Under the pieces are notes generated by a model that worked only from the letters and a program-made list of their open reading frames with translations, had not been told where the DNA came from and did not search any database. Source: Sisyra terminalis (lineage: Eukaryota > Arthropoda > Insecta > Neuroptera > Sisyridae). Taken from it: DNA of 64,000 bases. The position numbers were made by a program, and so were the translations under genes. Each line of letters starts with the position of its first letter. Within the stretch, counting starts at the first letter, position 1. Shown here one piece after another: positions 36,404 through 49,639 of the stretch. The stretch is from contig OY292276.1 in NCBI GenBank assembly GCA_958496175.1, forward strand, positions 30,214,449 through 30,278,448. Direction: 5' to 3'.

Positions 36404-36599
36404 CCATAAAACTGGCGTACCCATTAATTTAATGTTAAGTTTAAAAAAATTTTTTCTCATTAATGTGTCACATTGTCGATCTCTTTTCAGAGCATTTTTG
36501 TGTAAACTATATGCTTTCTTCTTTAAACCGTCATAGTAGTAGAGATAAAATTGTTATCAATTAAAACCAAATCTCCCGACTAGAATTTATCGCGAGGAC

Positions 36600-36945
36600 G
36601 CGATGAGGATATTGTCAGGTTGACCTGATAAGGTCCAAGTCAGGTATATCTCATCAGGACCAGATAAGGATGTAACGCAGATGACCTATGAGGTCCTTAT
36701 TAGGGCTACCTAGTATGGTCCTGATCAGGATTACCTTATACAATCCTGATCTGGATTTCCTTAGATGGTCTTGATCTGGATAACATTGTTGTATGGTATT
36801 GATCAGGATTGCCCCACGTGGAACTGATCAGGATTTCCTTACAAAATCCTGCTTAGGATTCTCTCACTTGAACCTTGTTAGGGTTACCTGACATGAACCT
36901 TATCTGGATTGCCTCATAAGGCCCTTAACATAGTTACCTTATTAG
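36600..36945. repeat. Degenerate tandem array, about 26-bp unit
   Basis: Roughly ten diverged units of the type TCCTGATCAGGATTACCTTA follow each other with spacing of 24 to 29 bp, from about 36630 to 36940. Each unit has a palindromic CTGATCAG heart. Differences between units are numerous, so the array is old. Confidence 0.65.
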
Positions 36946-36989
36946 TTATTACTATTATTATTAAAATTATTCTAAATTAGATAATTATT

Positions 36990-37090
36990 CTAAAACACTT
37001 TTACTTACTGTAAGATTCGAACCCACGTCTCTTTTATTGTGAGCATTAGAATATCAGATACGTGAATAAATGTGCTATGGACATAATATA
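36990..37090 (-). mobile_element. tRNA-derived SINE fragment
   Basis: On the minus strand 37024-37014 reads GGGTTCGAATC, a near-ideal Pol III box B, preceded by AAAGAGACGT and a TAGCACATTT-like weak box A about 60 bp upstream. It is inserted between the two tandem arrays of the surrounding element. It is not a working tRNA gene, since no acceptor stem pairs. Confidence 0.45.
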
Positions 37091-37169
37091 ATATTCAAAA
37101 ACAGACATTTAGCTTATTATATAATTAATTAGACACTTTCTACTTGCACGAGTTATTTTTTTTTTTTAT

Positions 37170-37411
37170 TTATTCTAATTTATCTCCGGAACGGTTGAAC
37201 CAATTTTAATAGGAACTTTACTATCAGGTAACTACAAAAAAATAACAATATGATACTAAATTTCTGTGGAAGTATACATGATCCTTTGGAAATTCCTACC
37301 CTAAAAGAGTGAAAAGGAGTGACTAAGTTTGTATGAGATAATGTAAAGTTAATCAACAATCGAAATTTCAAATTTAATAATCAAAGTCCGTTTTACCCGT
37401 ACCAACGTTTT
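37170..37411. repeat. Dispersed repeat, copy 2
   Basis: ATTCCTACCCTAAAAGAGTG and the following AAGTTTGTAT, AATCAAAGT and AACGTTTT match copy 1 at 27155-27275 in order. The upstream part (CCGGAACGGTTGAACCAATT) resembles the scrap at 22804. The 63-codon minus frame here (37180-37371) is a shadow. Confidence 0.55.
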
Positions 37412-37520
37412 GAATGCGTAAGTGGGGATAACAGAGCGCATGCATATATTCTGCACGCACGGACGACAAGATAGTCAATTTATATATAAGAATATTTTAA
37501 TAAATTCTATATTAGATAAG

Positions 37521-38250
37521 GCCAGCCTGAGGTGTTCCTCATATAATCCTGATTAGGATAACCTGATAGGAAATTGTTTTTTTTTAATAATACCATCCTG
37601 AATAGTTCCTTATAGGTGCCTGATCAGGATAACCTGAGAAAAAAGTGGATTTTTTCAATAATGCCAGCCTGAAAAATTCCTTACAGGGTCCTGATCAGTA
37701 TAACCCGATAGAGAATGATTTTATATTTAATTAGGTCAGCCTGAAATGGTCCTCATATGAGCCTTATCAGGATGTTCCGATGAGAAATCGAATATTCTCA
37801 GTAATGCCATCCTGAGATATCCCTATATGAACCTGATTAGGATAACCTGATGAGAAATAGTGTTTTTTTTCAATAATGCAATCCTGAAAATTTCCTTATA
37901 TGGGTCTGATCATGATTACCGAATAGAATATTATTTTGTGTTCAATAAGGTCAGCCTGAAAGAATCCTGATATGAGCCTGGTGAGGATAACCTGATGGGT
38001 AATTGATTATTTTTCAATGAGGTTTTCCTGATGCTATCCTAATGTGGAAGTTGCATGGAAAACCCGAGAACAAATAATTTTGTTTTTAATAAGGTGATCC
38101 CCTCAAATTCCATAGATGGACCTCATCAGGATAACCTGATGAGAAAGAAATTTCTGTTTTAATCAGGCTATCCCGATGCCATCCTCATGTGGCCCTCGTC
38201 AGGTTAGTACTAATGAGGAAACCCTTGTTTTAACCTGATAAGGTCCATAT
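37521..38250. repeat. Tandem array, 71-72-bp unit
   Basis: Unit starts (GCCAGCCTGA or variants) fall at 37521, 37592, 37663, 37735, 37806, 37878, 37950, 38021, 38093 and 38165, an almost constant 71-72 bp. Each unit has the order SCCAGCCTGA, TTCCT-ATA, CCTGATCAGGATAACCTGATGAG, then a T-rich stretch and AATAA. The strict spacing despite base divergence is notable. Confidence 0.75.
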
Positions 38251-38299
38251 AATACTTCAAAGCTAATCAGGAAAACATTCTAGTCGGGCTATCATGAGA

Positions 38300-40630
38300 A
38301 TCTTGATTTATTCTTGAAGTAGAGAGTGGCGATCATTGTGATCAACAATGAGAGATAAAATTATTCATAATCTTATCTTTATTTTAAAAAGCAAAAAAGT
38401 AAACAACTTTAAAATTAAAATTATTGATAGTTATTTAAATTGATTTTGAAAGAAATTACTTTTTAATTTGTATGAACTGTAAAACGAAATTTTATTTATT
38501 ATTAGTATATAGTTTATATTATTAGTCTCAGGTCTAGAAATCTTTAATCGCACCGTAAACGTATAATGCTTGTTACCTGTGTACCAATAAGGAAGTTATG
38601 AAGGCTGCGAATAATTTCTCCTTACAACCAAATAAGTACAATAGTATTTCACCAAATATAAACATAAAATCTCAAAATAAGAAATCATATTTTAACTAAA
38701 TTTAAAACTACCTACTAATTAAATCATATGCATGCTTGTCTTTCTCTATCGTAAGGTAAGAAGAGTAAAAATATGTGGCATTGTTTGGGTATTTGATACT
38801 CTTACTTATACCAAGAACAAGTACTTGGATCAAATACAGGTCAGCTCATCAAGTAATATCATGGAATCTTATATAATCTGGTCACGTGAACCTCTAACTA
38901 ACCAGATATCTTGGAGTGGTCATTCAGTATAATGAGACCATTCCGCAGCTTTGATATGTCTCCTTACAATAAAGACTTAGGAAAACTATCCTTTAGAGCA
39001 ATATTTTCCAAACAGCTGTTTGTAAACTTCCAAGGATTCGGAAAAAGGTTCACAGAAATTTCAACACAGTAATTTTAAATCAATGCAATGATAAATTTTG
39101 AATCTTAAATGTTTGGCAAGTAATTTAGAAAATTGACCAATATAAATTGACACTCGATTTTAAGCCTGTAAAAAACAATTTAATAAACCCCTGATAATTT
39201 TTTTTAATTTGCGTATATTAATAAATAAATTACATGAAAATTGATATGATCATAAATTTATAATTGAATTGTAAAATTAAAAACCTTTAAGCCGCGTCAC
39301 ACATGGTTTGATTTCTTGTTAAAATAGCTAACAATTAAGCGAATGATGTAAGAAAATGGAGGCAAGCTTAAATAGATAATAGTACATGCGAATAGAAACA
39401 AATAATAGTTTTATTAAACCATAAAAGCTATCGCTTTATTTCTAGATCATAATATTTGCAATACTCGAAATTTTATTTTACTTTATACTAATAAGTTAAC
39501 TAATTATTTATTTCAAGTTTAAACTTCAAGCCAATTAAAAAATTATTAAAGTAATTAATAATTATATATTTGAAATTAATAGCACCCCTAAAGCTGTTAA
39601 TAGTTGCAAAAACCATTCTTTCAACCACAAACAACTAAAATGTTTAGTTCTATTTCATATTCAATCAAAAATTACAAAAATGAAAATTTAAAATAATATT
39701 TCTGTGATTAATTTGATTGTTTTATTATCACAAAGAAAATTTGTCGCATAACGAATGTCTGCAATGTTTTCTACAAAAAGCGAGAATCTATCAAAGTCAA
39801 AGACTTCAAAATTTATAAATCATTTCTCATGTAAATAAAATTATCAAGTGACTTAAAATTATATATTGATAAAATATTCTCTTTGTTACACACGATTGAA
39901 AGCATATTAGAAGGGAAGTGCACTTGGTAATAATTGATCCACTAAGAGCTCAAGCTTGTTCTCTTTGACTGCTCTGAAGAAGGTGAAAATTAATAAAATG
40001 TATACCTAACCTATTGAAAATCTTGCTTCTATTGATACTTTAAAACTAGGCCAAATAAAATATGCAAAAAGTTGTTGAAGGAAGAAGATTTAACTTTATG
40101 GATATTGGACACGATTAGTTAAAATCAACCTACATAATTTTGTCTAGAAACCCAAATTTGGTGTATTGCTTACTAGCGAATGAGTAATTATATGATCCAT
40201 TTAAATCCATTTTATATCCATTCTCTAATCGTCTTACGAGTTAAATTTTAATTTTTCAAATTTTTATAACAAAATGATGTAACTCACCAAATAGTTTTGC
40301 TTAAATTTTATGATTACGTTTAAATATTATTTAGGCAAAGTATTAATGAAATGATGAGAAATCAAAAAACTTGTATTATAATGCTTTTATTTTAATTTTA
40401 ATATACTACTTGCTAACCTCGGTAGTTGTTGTTCTACCAATCTATATTATTGTAGCCGTAAATAATTAAATTGAACTGTATTTACATTTTCTATAATAAA
40501 TTAAATTTCATTTTTAAGACAGGAAATACACTGCTTAATGATTACTTATTTATCATATGACTCAATTTCCTAATTTCTTTATTAAATACAACGGGCTTCA
40601 ACAGTCTTTGGTTGTCATCGTACTACTTCA
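38300..40630. other. A+T-rich non-coding stretch
   Basis: No gene was seen. The 66-codon plus frame at 38732-38932 has no recognisable motif and no splice signals that link it to anything. Confidence 0.5.

Positions 40631-40638
<8 letters not shown>

Positions 40639-40694
<56 letters not shown>
40639..40694. repeat. (AT)28 microsatellite
   Basis: A pure run of 28 AT dinucleotides. Its length makes it a likely polymorphic marker, and also a place where assembly length may be unreliable. Confidence 0.95.
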
Positions 40695-40698
<4 letters not shown>

Positions 40699-40699
40699 T

Positions 40700-43600
40700 A
40701 AATGCCATTTGTTTACAACTAACACAATAAAGCATTACCTGACAGCCATGATGACAGTTTAAGACTGTTGAAACGTGTTATATTTAATAAAGAAATAAGA
40801 AAATTGAGTCTTATACCATAAATAATTGTTCATTTATCTATTAATCTTGACTCGGAAATTCTAAAATAAAATATTTATCAATGTTAAACTATTGATCCCA
40901 TTTATGATTATTTGCACCAGTGTATTCTATTGTGTTATATTCAATCGTTATACCACAAAAAATGTCGACATTAGCTAGAGAATCCTAATAAAAAAACCTT
41001 TCTCGATAATTCATTTTATCCTTTGCTGTATTTGTGGTTGTGAGAAAAACACGCGCGCATATAAATACAACATTATGTTAAAATTCCAAAACGATAGTAA
41101 AGAAATATTTGATGCTTCAAATTTTGTAACGGAATTCGATTACGGAAGTCGGTTACGGAGTATGTATGAATGCGCATTGAACAGTAAACAAAAAGCCGCG
41201 TTAAAAACAAGTAACAACTGCAACTTTACATGTGCCAAAACGAGTTACTTCTGTTGTATCTAAAATATTAACCAAGCCAACTATGCGAGATAATGTCTGT
41301 GTTTTTAAAACCAACAGCAGCTTTTATAACTGGATTTTTTTAAACTAGTTTAAAACCAAATATTATAACCATTATCTCAAATTCGAACTAACTGATTATT
41401 ACCATTTGTTTCAACGATCATTTCGACTTCATTCAAGTGCCAATTGTGAGAGTGTTATAGAATGGTGGAATTGGTCATTATAATTAGAATGACACGAATT
41501 CTATTAAAAGCTATTTTACAAAAAAGGAACGGTTAAAACTTATCTCCCGAAAAACTAGAAAAACTAGAATTTTGTAAGGATGTATGAGTTTTTACATATG
41601 TCAAAAAGTAAAAATACAATTTTCACAAATTAGTTTTATGTGGCATGAAATTCACTAAATTCTCTATTCGTGTGTGTATTTAAAAAAAAATGTTTTTTTA
41701 TTTACGCGACCATACAAACACATTTATTGGAAATCATAGTGATTTGTATCATGCAATCAACTAAATTCCGCATCGTTTAAATGTAATTCTTCATCAAAAC
41801 TTAAACTCATAAAAATAAAACTGTATGTATCTTATGCTGCGCCTAAAGAAGATTAACTTTAATTGTAATGTAAGAGTTTAATTGAAGCAAAGACTAATTA
41901 CAAAAAAATTATTACAGCTGAATCCATACCTTCATACAGTTTCTATTAAACAATTTCAAAAGTAAATAGATACCTTTTGTCATTTTAATTGAAATTAAAT
42001 TCATTTGAATGTTTTCAAAAAAAATTTTCCTCATTCGACATTCTGTTCACTATCATAGAATTAGTTTTAGTAAATATAGTTAAAATTGTATAAATTGAAA
42101 ATTTCCAATAGGTACCTATTATTATCATTACTATTATTATTATTATTAACGCCACATTAATCAGGTGATTTCTATTCACCGTCGCATGAATTGCAAAACG
42201 TTCAACTAATGCAGCTATAGTCAGATTAATTTCTGATAATCTGTTTTCTATAAAATTATACATATTCTGCAAGCTTTCTATGTATATATATGCAAGTGCT
42301 TACACATATGAATTCGTAATCTATCGATATTTTCGTAATGCAATATCAATGGGTAGATATGTGCATTTCCATTGTAACAATAGTTTCAATCATTTCAATG
42401 ATAACAGCACTGAATTTCAATATTAATATTATAAAAGCTGTATTAAAATTATATTGTCTATTGTATTTTCATTAATTTACATGTTGGAAATGTTTTAGAG
42501 CATAAACAATTTAAATAGAATAATTATGACAGTAATGTGTTTCATATAACGATGAATTTATAGTAAGAAAATTTAGTTTGTAGGTAATCATGTAGATGTT
42601 TTGAACTATTTTAAAAATTGATTACTTATGTTTATGAATAACTGTATAACTTTAATCAACTTTATAGAAATTTCAAACCAATAACTGTAAGCAAAACTGA
42701 TATTATTATTGTACCTACTTAAAAGGACTTATTAAACGTCTTGTAAATGTTTAAATTTAAGAATTGGGTTTGCAATTTTGGAAAAAGATTTGCATTATAC
42801 TCATAGATACTCATCAAATAATAATGAAAAAATGCATTTACAAAATTGTTTCTTTGTTAAACCGAGAACCCACTTTCTTTTAAACCAGTAGACTTTTTGC
42901 AGAATGTTGCATCAATCAATTGGGAGAGCAAGCAAATAAATTTATATTTACTGTTGACTGCTTTATGAAAAGAAATTTTTAAAAATGCTTAAATTAAAAT
43001 ATATTTATTTTTTGCTTCAAAAGTTATACTGTGCCTATATGAAGAGCATTATTGTGTTACACGTATATCTAAAAATAATAAGCCGGTCCTGACTGATTTA
43101 TTGAATAATGTTTTCGAAACAAAGAAGAAACTTGACAGTGACACCCTCTTGAGATAAATTCTGTCTTAAGCCTGCAACAGTATATAAAATCATATAGTAT
43201 ATAAAATATGTGTACTTGGATGCACCCTTTTTTAAGATCTAACTTTTTCCTATTACTTTAAAATCATGAATAAAATATGAAAACTGGTCAACATTTATTT
43301 TGGCAATAGCGTTGTGATTTGAAAAAAAATATTTTGTTTTAATCAGTGTTTTTGTAAGATACCATTATCAACTAATGCAAAAATTAGTTTTTTACTGTTT
43401 CTTAAGTTTACAAGGTAATTCAGTTGTCGTGCAATTGATGAAAGATTAGTCAAACAAATCTTAAGTATCTCAATAAAGTATGATCATTTTTCCGTGGGTA
43501 GAAAGAAGAGTTTAAAAATAACGGATCTCAAACAACCTTAGTTTTCTTATTTAATTTAAAAATAAATTCTTAAAGTCTTATTCAAAATAAAAATAAAAAT

Positions 43601-43975
43601 GTGATTGGTAATCGTAGATGAATATTCTTTTCTTAGGACATCACCAGATGGTATTGCAGATGACTATGTTTTTGAAATAAAATGTATAAATTCTGGTCAA
43701 ACTATTGGAAAATAAATTGCAAAAAGTGGAAAATTCAAAACAAATTCAAGGATCAAATAATGCTTTAGATACTTGCTTGGAAAGAAAGACTATTTTGTGT
43801 TGTAGATCCAAAATTTAAAAAAAAAAACATAATTATTATTTCCGTTGAATACGATGAAACGTTCCTGAAGCCTCTACGCAACTGTTGAATATAATTTTTG
43901 AAAAATTAAGCCACCAAATTTTTAACAAGTCTAAAAAGTATAACTTGCTCGCCTTTTTTTATATAAAAATAGTTT
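40700..43975. other. A+T-rich non-coding stretch
   Basis: No gene was seen. An imperfect (ATT) run lies at 42117-42149. The 62-codon plus frame at 41075-41263 and the 85-codon minus frame at 42015-42272 show no domain. Confidence 0.5.
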
Positions 43976-43987
43976 CATTTATAACCT

Positions 43988-44155
43988 ACTGGTGGTCAAG
44001 TGGTCACGATAATCGCTCCAAAACTGATAGGAACTGGATTCGATTCTCGTATGGAGCAAATTTTCGATTTTCCTCGATTACTGATTTTTATCAACCCTAG
44101 CGTCACTAAAGCCCTTAGTTGCTTATAAAGCAACGGTAAATAACAATTCAAAAAG
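43988..44155 (+). mobile_element. tRNA-derived SINE
   Basis: Box A TGGTCAAGTGG (43993-44003) and box B GATTCGATTC (44037-44046) lie 33 bp apart, as in a tRNA-derived Pol III promoter. A unique tail follows (ATCAACCCTAG...CGGTAAATAA, 44089-44143), then A-rich sequence. The tail is shared with 61866-61945, which identifies a repeat family. The 71-codon frame across it (43885-44100) is incidental. Confidence 0.7.
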
Positions 44156-44159
44156 AACA

Positions 44160-44330
44160 TCTACATCTACTTTGTGATAAATAAATTTAAAACATATGAT
44201 GTGCTTATAGCGATAGAACACTGACGTCACACATCCGGACGTGTGAACTTCGGGCGTTTCCGTTATATCACTCGTACGATTAAAATGGTTAGCTTTTAAT
44301 TAAATGCAAATGGACAAAATAGTAATTTGA
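44160..44330. other. CRE-like and palindromic motif patch
   Basis: TGACGTCA (44222-44229) overlaps an 18-bp near-palindrome CACACATCCGGACGTGTG (44228-44245), followed by CGGGCGTTTCCG. This is an island of CpG in A/T-rich sequence just after the SINE. It could be a regulatory site cluster, but no gene start is seen next to it. Confidence 0.3.
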
Positions 44331-47300
44331 TTTTTTTTCTAAGTGTATTTTCCTACGAAAGGAAAAATGTTATTCTATGAGAGGATTATTTTTTAGCAAA
44401 ATAATTATTACATTCCACAAAATAAAATACCTTTTTGATTGGAACTCATGTCTAAATGTTTCCAAATTATAATAATAATCACTAAGTTTTTAGTAAATGA
44501 AATACCAAGTGCAAAATAAAAATAATAATTTAATTTTATACTTACACATTGAGAAAATATTGTTTTTAAATAAAAACTTACTTGTTTTGTATTGGTTTAT
44601 TTTTAGCTTTTCCAATTAAAAATATTGAAATAATTTAAATGAAATATAATAATTTCTATGCATTCAATCATTAAAAACTTCATTTACTCGGGGATAAATA
44701 TTGAAGAAACTGTGCACATGCGAGCTGGTGTTTTAAGTGTATTCAGTTTTCTCGTTAGATTACAATTATTCATTATGGACGTACAGTGGAATGAATGACA
44801 AATGGATTTTAGGTGACATCCGTACAAAACCTCTTGATATATCTGCAACCCTTTCAGGCACAACCCGTCGCTATTCGGGTTCGCAAGGGAATGTATCGGA
44901 CTTCGTCGTTCACACATAAAACCATAATATATCATTACTGGTCGTTTCATACCTCAATGACATAAAACCGAACATGAGGGTAGTTATTGTATGTACATAT
45001 ACACAATTACATAGAACCCCATCAACAGGAGACTCTGTACAAATATTGTGTCTGAATGAATCAGTTGCTTCGTAACCCAGATATATCTTTGCTGAATTAT
45101 GAGAAACGCATCACTGATTTAGTAGCGCACGACCTGCATTGATAAAGGACATTTATGAGACTCCCAATAGAATTTAATATAGTTCTCTCTATTAATGTTA
45201 AAGAAAATGATTTCAATTAGAAATAAAACTCTTCGGAAAAAGTGGTTAAAACTTATTCAGCGACACATCCATTTTACTATGCTCATGTTCTGAATTTAAA
45301 TGAATTTTATCTTAACGTATATAAATGTGAATTAAATATACACTTTAATTAAATATATTCTGGAACCACCACTGTACGTCTTAAAACTTTTAAAACTTGA
45401 AATAAACACCAAAGCTTAGTTAGCTGAACTAATAAACTTTGAAGCCAACCGTTTATACCGAAACTATTTCTAATTCTAGAATTTTGATTTTATATTATTC
45501 ATTGTATGACGAGCAACAACTTGCATAAATAATAAAGCTCCATTGTCAGCAAATAAACAATTATAAAGAGATTATATAACAATATATAATTTATATTCAG
45601 TTTGACATAAACTCCCGTTTTGGAGGATTTAGTTAACAGAATTGTCAATTATAATTATTGCATTTCGTTGCTCATTTGAAAATCATACATGCGTTATTTT
45701 AGGGGTAATTTTGGTAGATATTTTGAATACATCATGCCGTTTAAATTTATGCTCTAACGAACGTTTACATATGTTGGAACTTACATTGTGACATAATTTT
45801 TATATTCGAACATTTAAAGTTTTAATGGGAATATATGACCGGGACTTTAATAATACCTACTTCTTAATTTTAATTTGGCATCGTTGTACCTACATCCATT
45901 AATTCATTACGTGCTTGGTATTCCAAAATGAGATAATTTTACCTTAAAAAAATCAATAATTCGCTCAAAAATTGTCTTCGTATCATTGTAGTTCAAAATA
46001 AAATATTAAATAAAAGAAGATTGAAACTTTTTTGTGGAAGTTTTAACTTATTTGACGAAAACATAAAAGCAAATAAACTCCAACATGATTTTATAGTTGA
46101 TATGTTTTGAATGATATTTTCCGATTCATTTATCATTTTTATTTAATTTTTTACTGCATTAAACATCAATTTTTCTTCTTTAATTCATTGTCAATTATAT
46201 TCCAAGCAAAATGACAAAAAATATGTGAGCTTTGATTGACACTTCATTAAGATCGCCTTAATAGATATGGTTAGAAAAACAGTTAGGTAAATTCTATCAT
46301 TTTTATCGCTTCAAATCACATTTTTTAAAAAAAAAATACGGCAATGGGAAAATGAGTTTTCACCATTTAAAGAAAGTTAATAATCAAAATATCAAAGCTA
46401 AGTCCATCAAGTATGATAATTAAAATAAGAAAAAAGTGCAATTTACAAATTTCTTAGATTGTGCTACCTTTAGGTTAGATATCGCTGAATTTTCGTTGAA
46501 TAAGGTATTTCAACTATAGAGACCTCTTAAACTAAATCAACATTATGTTTGTTTCTGCTGCAGTTCAAACCAAATTCTGATTACTTATAAGTATTGCAAT
46601 AAATTGCTCATGCACAATTGCAAAACAGATGTATAAACGCAACAATGCATACAATGCATAACTAACTATGGTTTAGGAGAAATCAGAACACAGATTGAGT
46701 TTAGAAACAAACCTACGGTTCTAAGCCACTGGTTGTAAATCTGGATTCAATTGACCCTAGATGCTCGGTGAGTCAGTCTCACAAGCTCGGCGGGTATCAT
46801 ATTTTAATGGTTTTGTTCTTTGTTCTCAGTGGCTGTGTTTGATTTGTGCACATTTTTATACATATTGTTTATTTTCGACAAAAGTAACATATGTTAAAAA
46901 TCATCAATTTGAACCTGATATAGTATCATATCGAAATTATATTTGGCAACTCCTAAATTGCACTTATGTTTTGCTTTACATTTTGCAATAAGCATTACTT
47001 CTTTTTAAAAATACTGATACATCTCTAATTGTTAAAAAGTAGTGATGAAAAAAACTTCGTTGATTTAATGCAAGAACGCCATATTTTAAAGTAAGCCATT
47101 TACTACTTTAAATTTTTAATAATAAATCATTTCAATAAAAATATTTTGGTCTTTCCGCTGAACTCAAATGTTTTTTCATCTAAGTAAACTATTTGGACTA
47201 GCCAATTACCATCAAAGATGTTATGGAGGTACAATCGGAGACAAAAGTACATCAATACAAGTACGTGAATAATTACGCCGTATAGCATACCATGAGGTGA

Positions 47301-49630
47301 ATAAATAGGTCGATACTTACTGTACATAGTTTAAGAGAAATAGAATATTTGAGATTGTATATGCCTTGATTTCAACTTAATAAATCAAGATATTATTGTT
47401 AAGATGCTCATAAGTTATGCATGTAGAACTTTTTAATTTGATTAAATCTTAAATTGATTAAAATAGCATGTTTGTAAGACAGTTATTACTAAAAAATAAA
47501 AATTAAATTAATATTTCTACATTATATAAAATAATGAAAACGTGATAACACTGTCGAATTTGTAGGTTGGCAGTGTTAGCAACTTTAGTACGTCTCTCTC
47601 ACATGATATGAGTAAGCATGGGCGACATGTTAAAGATTTTAATATGAATTATTTTATATATTTCATCCTTTTTCACTTTATACTGTGTACTTATGAGTGT
47701 GACAAAGATAAATTATTCATTTTTATCTAACCAAATTTACTAACACAGTTTGTATGTTATTATTTACAAAACGGTATGTCTCAGCTGACGACAGTGTTGC
47801 CGCACTTTCTTATATACTTATTAATTTATCAAGTAAAAGCCACATTTTCGATCCGTTAAAAAAAAATTTCCTTAAAAATCATATAGTAAATTTAAATAAA
47901 TTTATGTAAAGTTAGTTTCCTAAAGTTTAAACTACATGTTTATAAAGTTCAGGATGCCTGGTAATATTTAATTGCTAATAAAAACTAATTTAGTCTGTTC
48001 GATTACCAAATCTCTATAAGATTACGTGTAAGATCATAGTATTTTTAAATTCTAATTACTTTTAAACGATTTAGTGAATTGCTTTAAAACTTTCACAGTT
48101 TTTTAACAATTAAATAAGAAACATTTTTCTATATTTTTAATTGTCTGGTAGTATTTTAAATATCTCTGTAACATCCTTAAAAATGGAAAGACTACGATTC
48201 TTACGGCGCTACGATTTGAAGGCTGAAGGTCAGCTCTAATAGGTCTCTATAAAATAAAACGAATAGAAAGAATACTTTTTTTTCGATATATCGCTTAGAA
48301 AATTTAATTTTACATAATACAATATAAATACATAAATGAAAATAACAATCACTAATTTATTTCTGACATTTCAAAATTTACGTACAAATTGCATTCGAGT
48401 GAACAATACGTACAGGAATAATATCGAAACCATTCAAAAACAATTCTCAATTTTCGACGTTCCTGATCCAAGCTTATACCCCGTACTCTTACCTTAAAAA
48501 TAGACTGTTTCATTAGAAAGTTGGTTAATTTCATTGATAAAGTTGGTTTTAGTGGAAAAACCTACCAAAGGTCCTATAACTGCTGTTGAAACACATTATA
48601 AAAAGATTAAAGAAAGTTGAGTTCTACAGCATAAACAATAATCATTAATAATTCCTATAGTTATTGTCATTATTTTTTCATTACAAAGATTTTAAGTAAG
48701 TATTTTGTAACTCTATACATTTTTTAATTTTGTATTTGTGCTCAGTAAAGTTATAATTTTGAATTGATAATATATGATATCATTAAAATTAATAATATAT
48801 GAATTGATAATATATAATTTATACTTTTATTATTTTTTTATCTCTCATTTGATTATAAATAACACATTTTTACAGAATGATTAAAACGACACAACTAGAC
48901 GATAATTTACTGTTTCTATGATAAGGATAATGACCCTTTTGATCTAGAAAACAATTTTTTTATCAAAAATAATATTTGCATAAAAAAGGAGCAAAATTAA
49001 AGATTTCAAATTCAATAGTAAAAAAAAACGCAACTTCCTTTCAAGTAATGAAGCAGAGACCATTTTTCTTTAACTATAAAAATTTATTTATTTTACTACA
49101 ATCGTTCATTTTTGATTTGTGTCACTCTTGTTGAAAACCGACGATTTATATGCATACCTATGCATTCAGTTTAAGAAAATCATATTTTATTTTTGCAATT
49201 AAGAGGGTTAGGTGAATACGCATGTAAAACTGATGGAAATGAGTACCTCCAAAAAGGTTCAGAACCGCAGTTCTAAGCACTTTGCTAATGCATCATAGTT
49301 CAAGATCATTTAAATAATTTTTGAAATTAAGGAGTGGCGCATCAACTGCTGTTTGATTAACGCAATCGGCAAATAATTATTATAAACTGTAACAAAAGTT
49401 AACATTTACAAATACTGTGGCAGTTAAAAAGCGATTATAACTAGCGACAAAAAAAGAATTATTACAATGAAACTTGCGGAATTACACAAAATTGATAGTT
49501 TTTCGGGGGAAAAAATTGCATAGAGTACAATTCTATAAATAAGCAAATAATTTGAAATAATTACAACAAATAAATATTATTTTCAGATGAAGAAAGTGAT
49601 TAAATTACTTTTTTTTCCATCTGCGAATCA
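44330..49630. other. Non-coding, with one G/C-richer patch
   Basis: No gene could be identified. 44690-44960 has balanced base use and overlapping frames on both strands (88 codons minus at 44684-44950, 60 codons plus at 44737-44919) without recognisable motifs. 46760-46860 is another mild patch. The rest is A/T-rich. Confidence 0.45.
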
Positions 49631-49639
49631 CCAGAATAA

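Larger units (their letters stand above)
36575..38288. mobile_element. 1.7-kb inverted-repeat element with tandem-repeat body
   Basis: The left end CCCGACTAGAAT (36575-36586) is mirrored by ATTCTAGTCGGG (38277-38288), a perfect 12-bp inverted repeat. The body is two arrays of related CCTGATCAGGATAACCTGA-type sequence, separated by a block (about 36950-37510) that holds a SINE-like piece and a dispersed repeat and looks inserted. There is no transposase. I see no clean target duplication. It looks like a non-autonomous DNA transposon whose interior is satellite-like. The family is unknown to me. Confidence 0.65.

Noticed and set aside
36600..38250. Regular repeats as a CRISPR-like array
   Set aside because: Units are degenerate throughout, there is no constant repeat with unique spacers, and the setting is eukaryotic.
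44684..44950. 88-codon minus and 60-codon plus frames
   Set aside because: Balanced base use but no recognisable domain on either strand. Kept only as a patch note.
46700..46760. GGATTCAATTG as box B of a SINE
   Set aside because: No acceptable box A at the right distance and no tail match to the other SINE copies.
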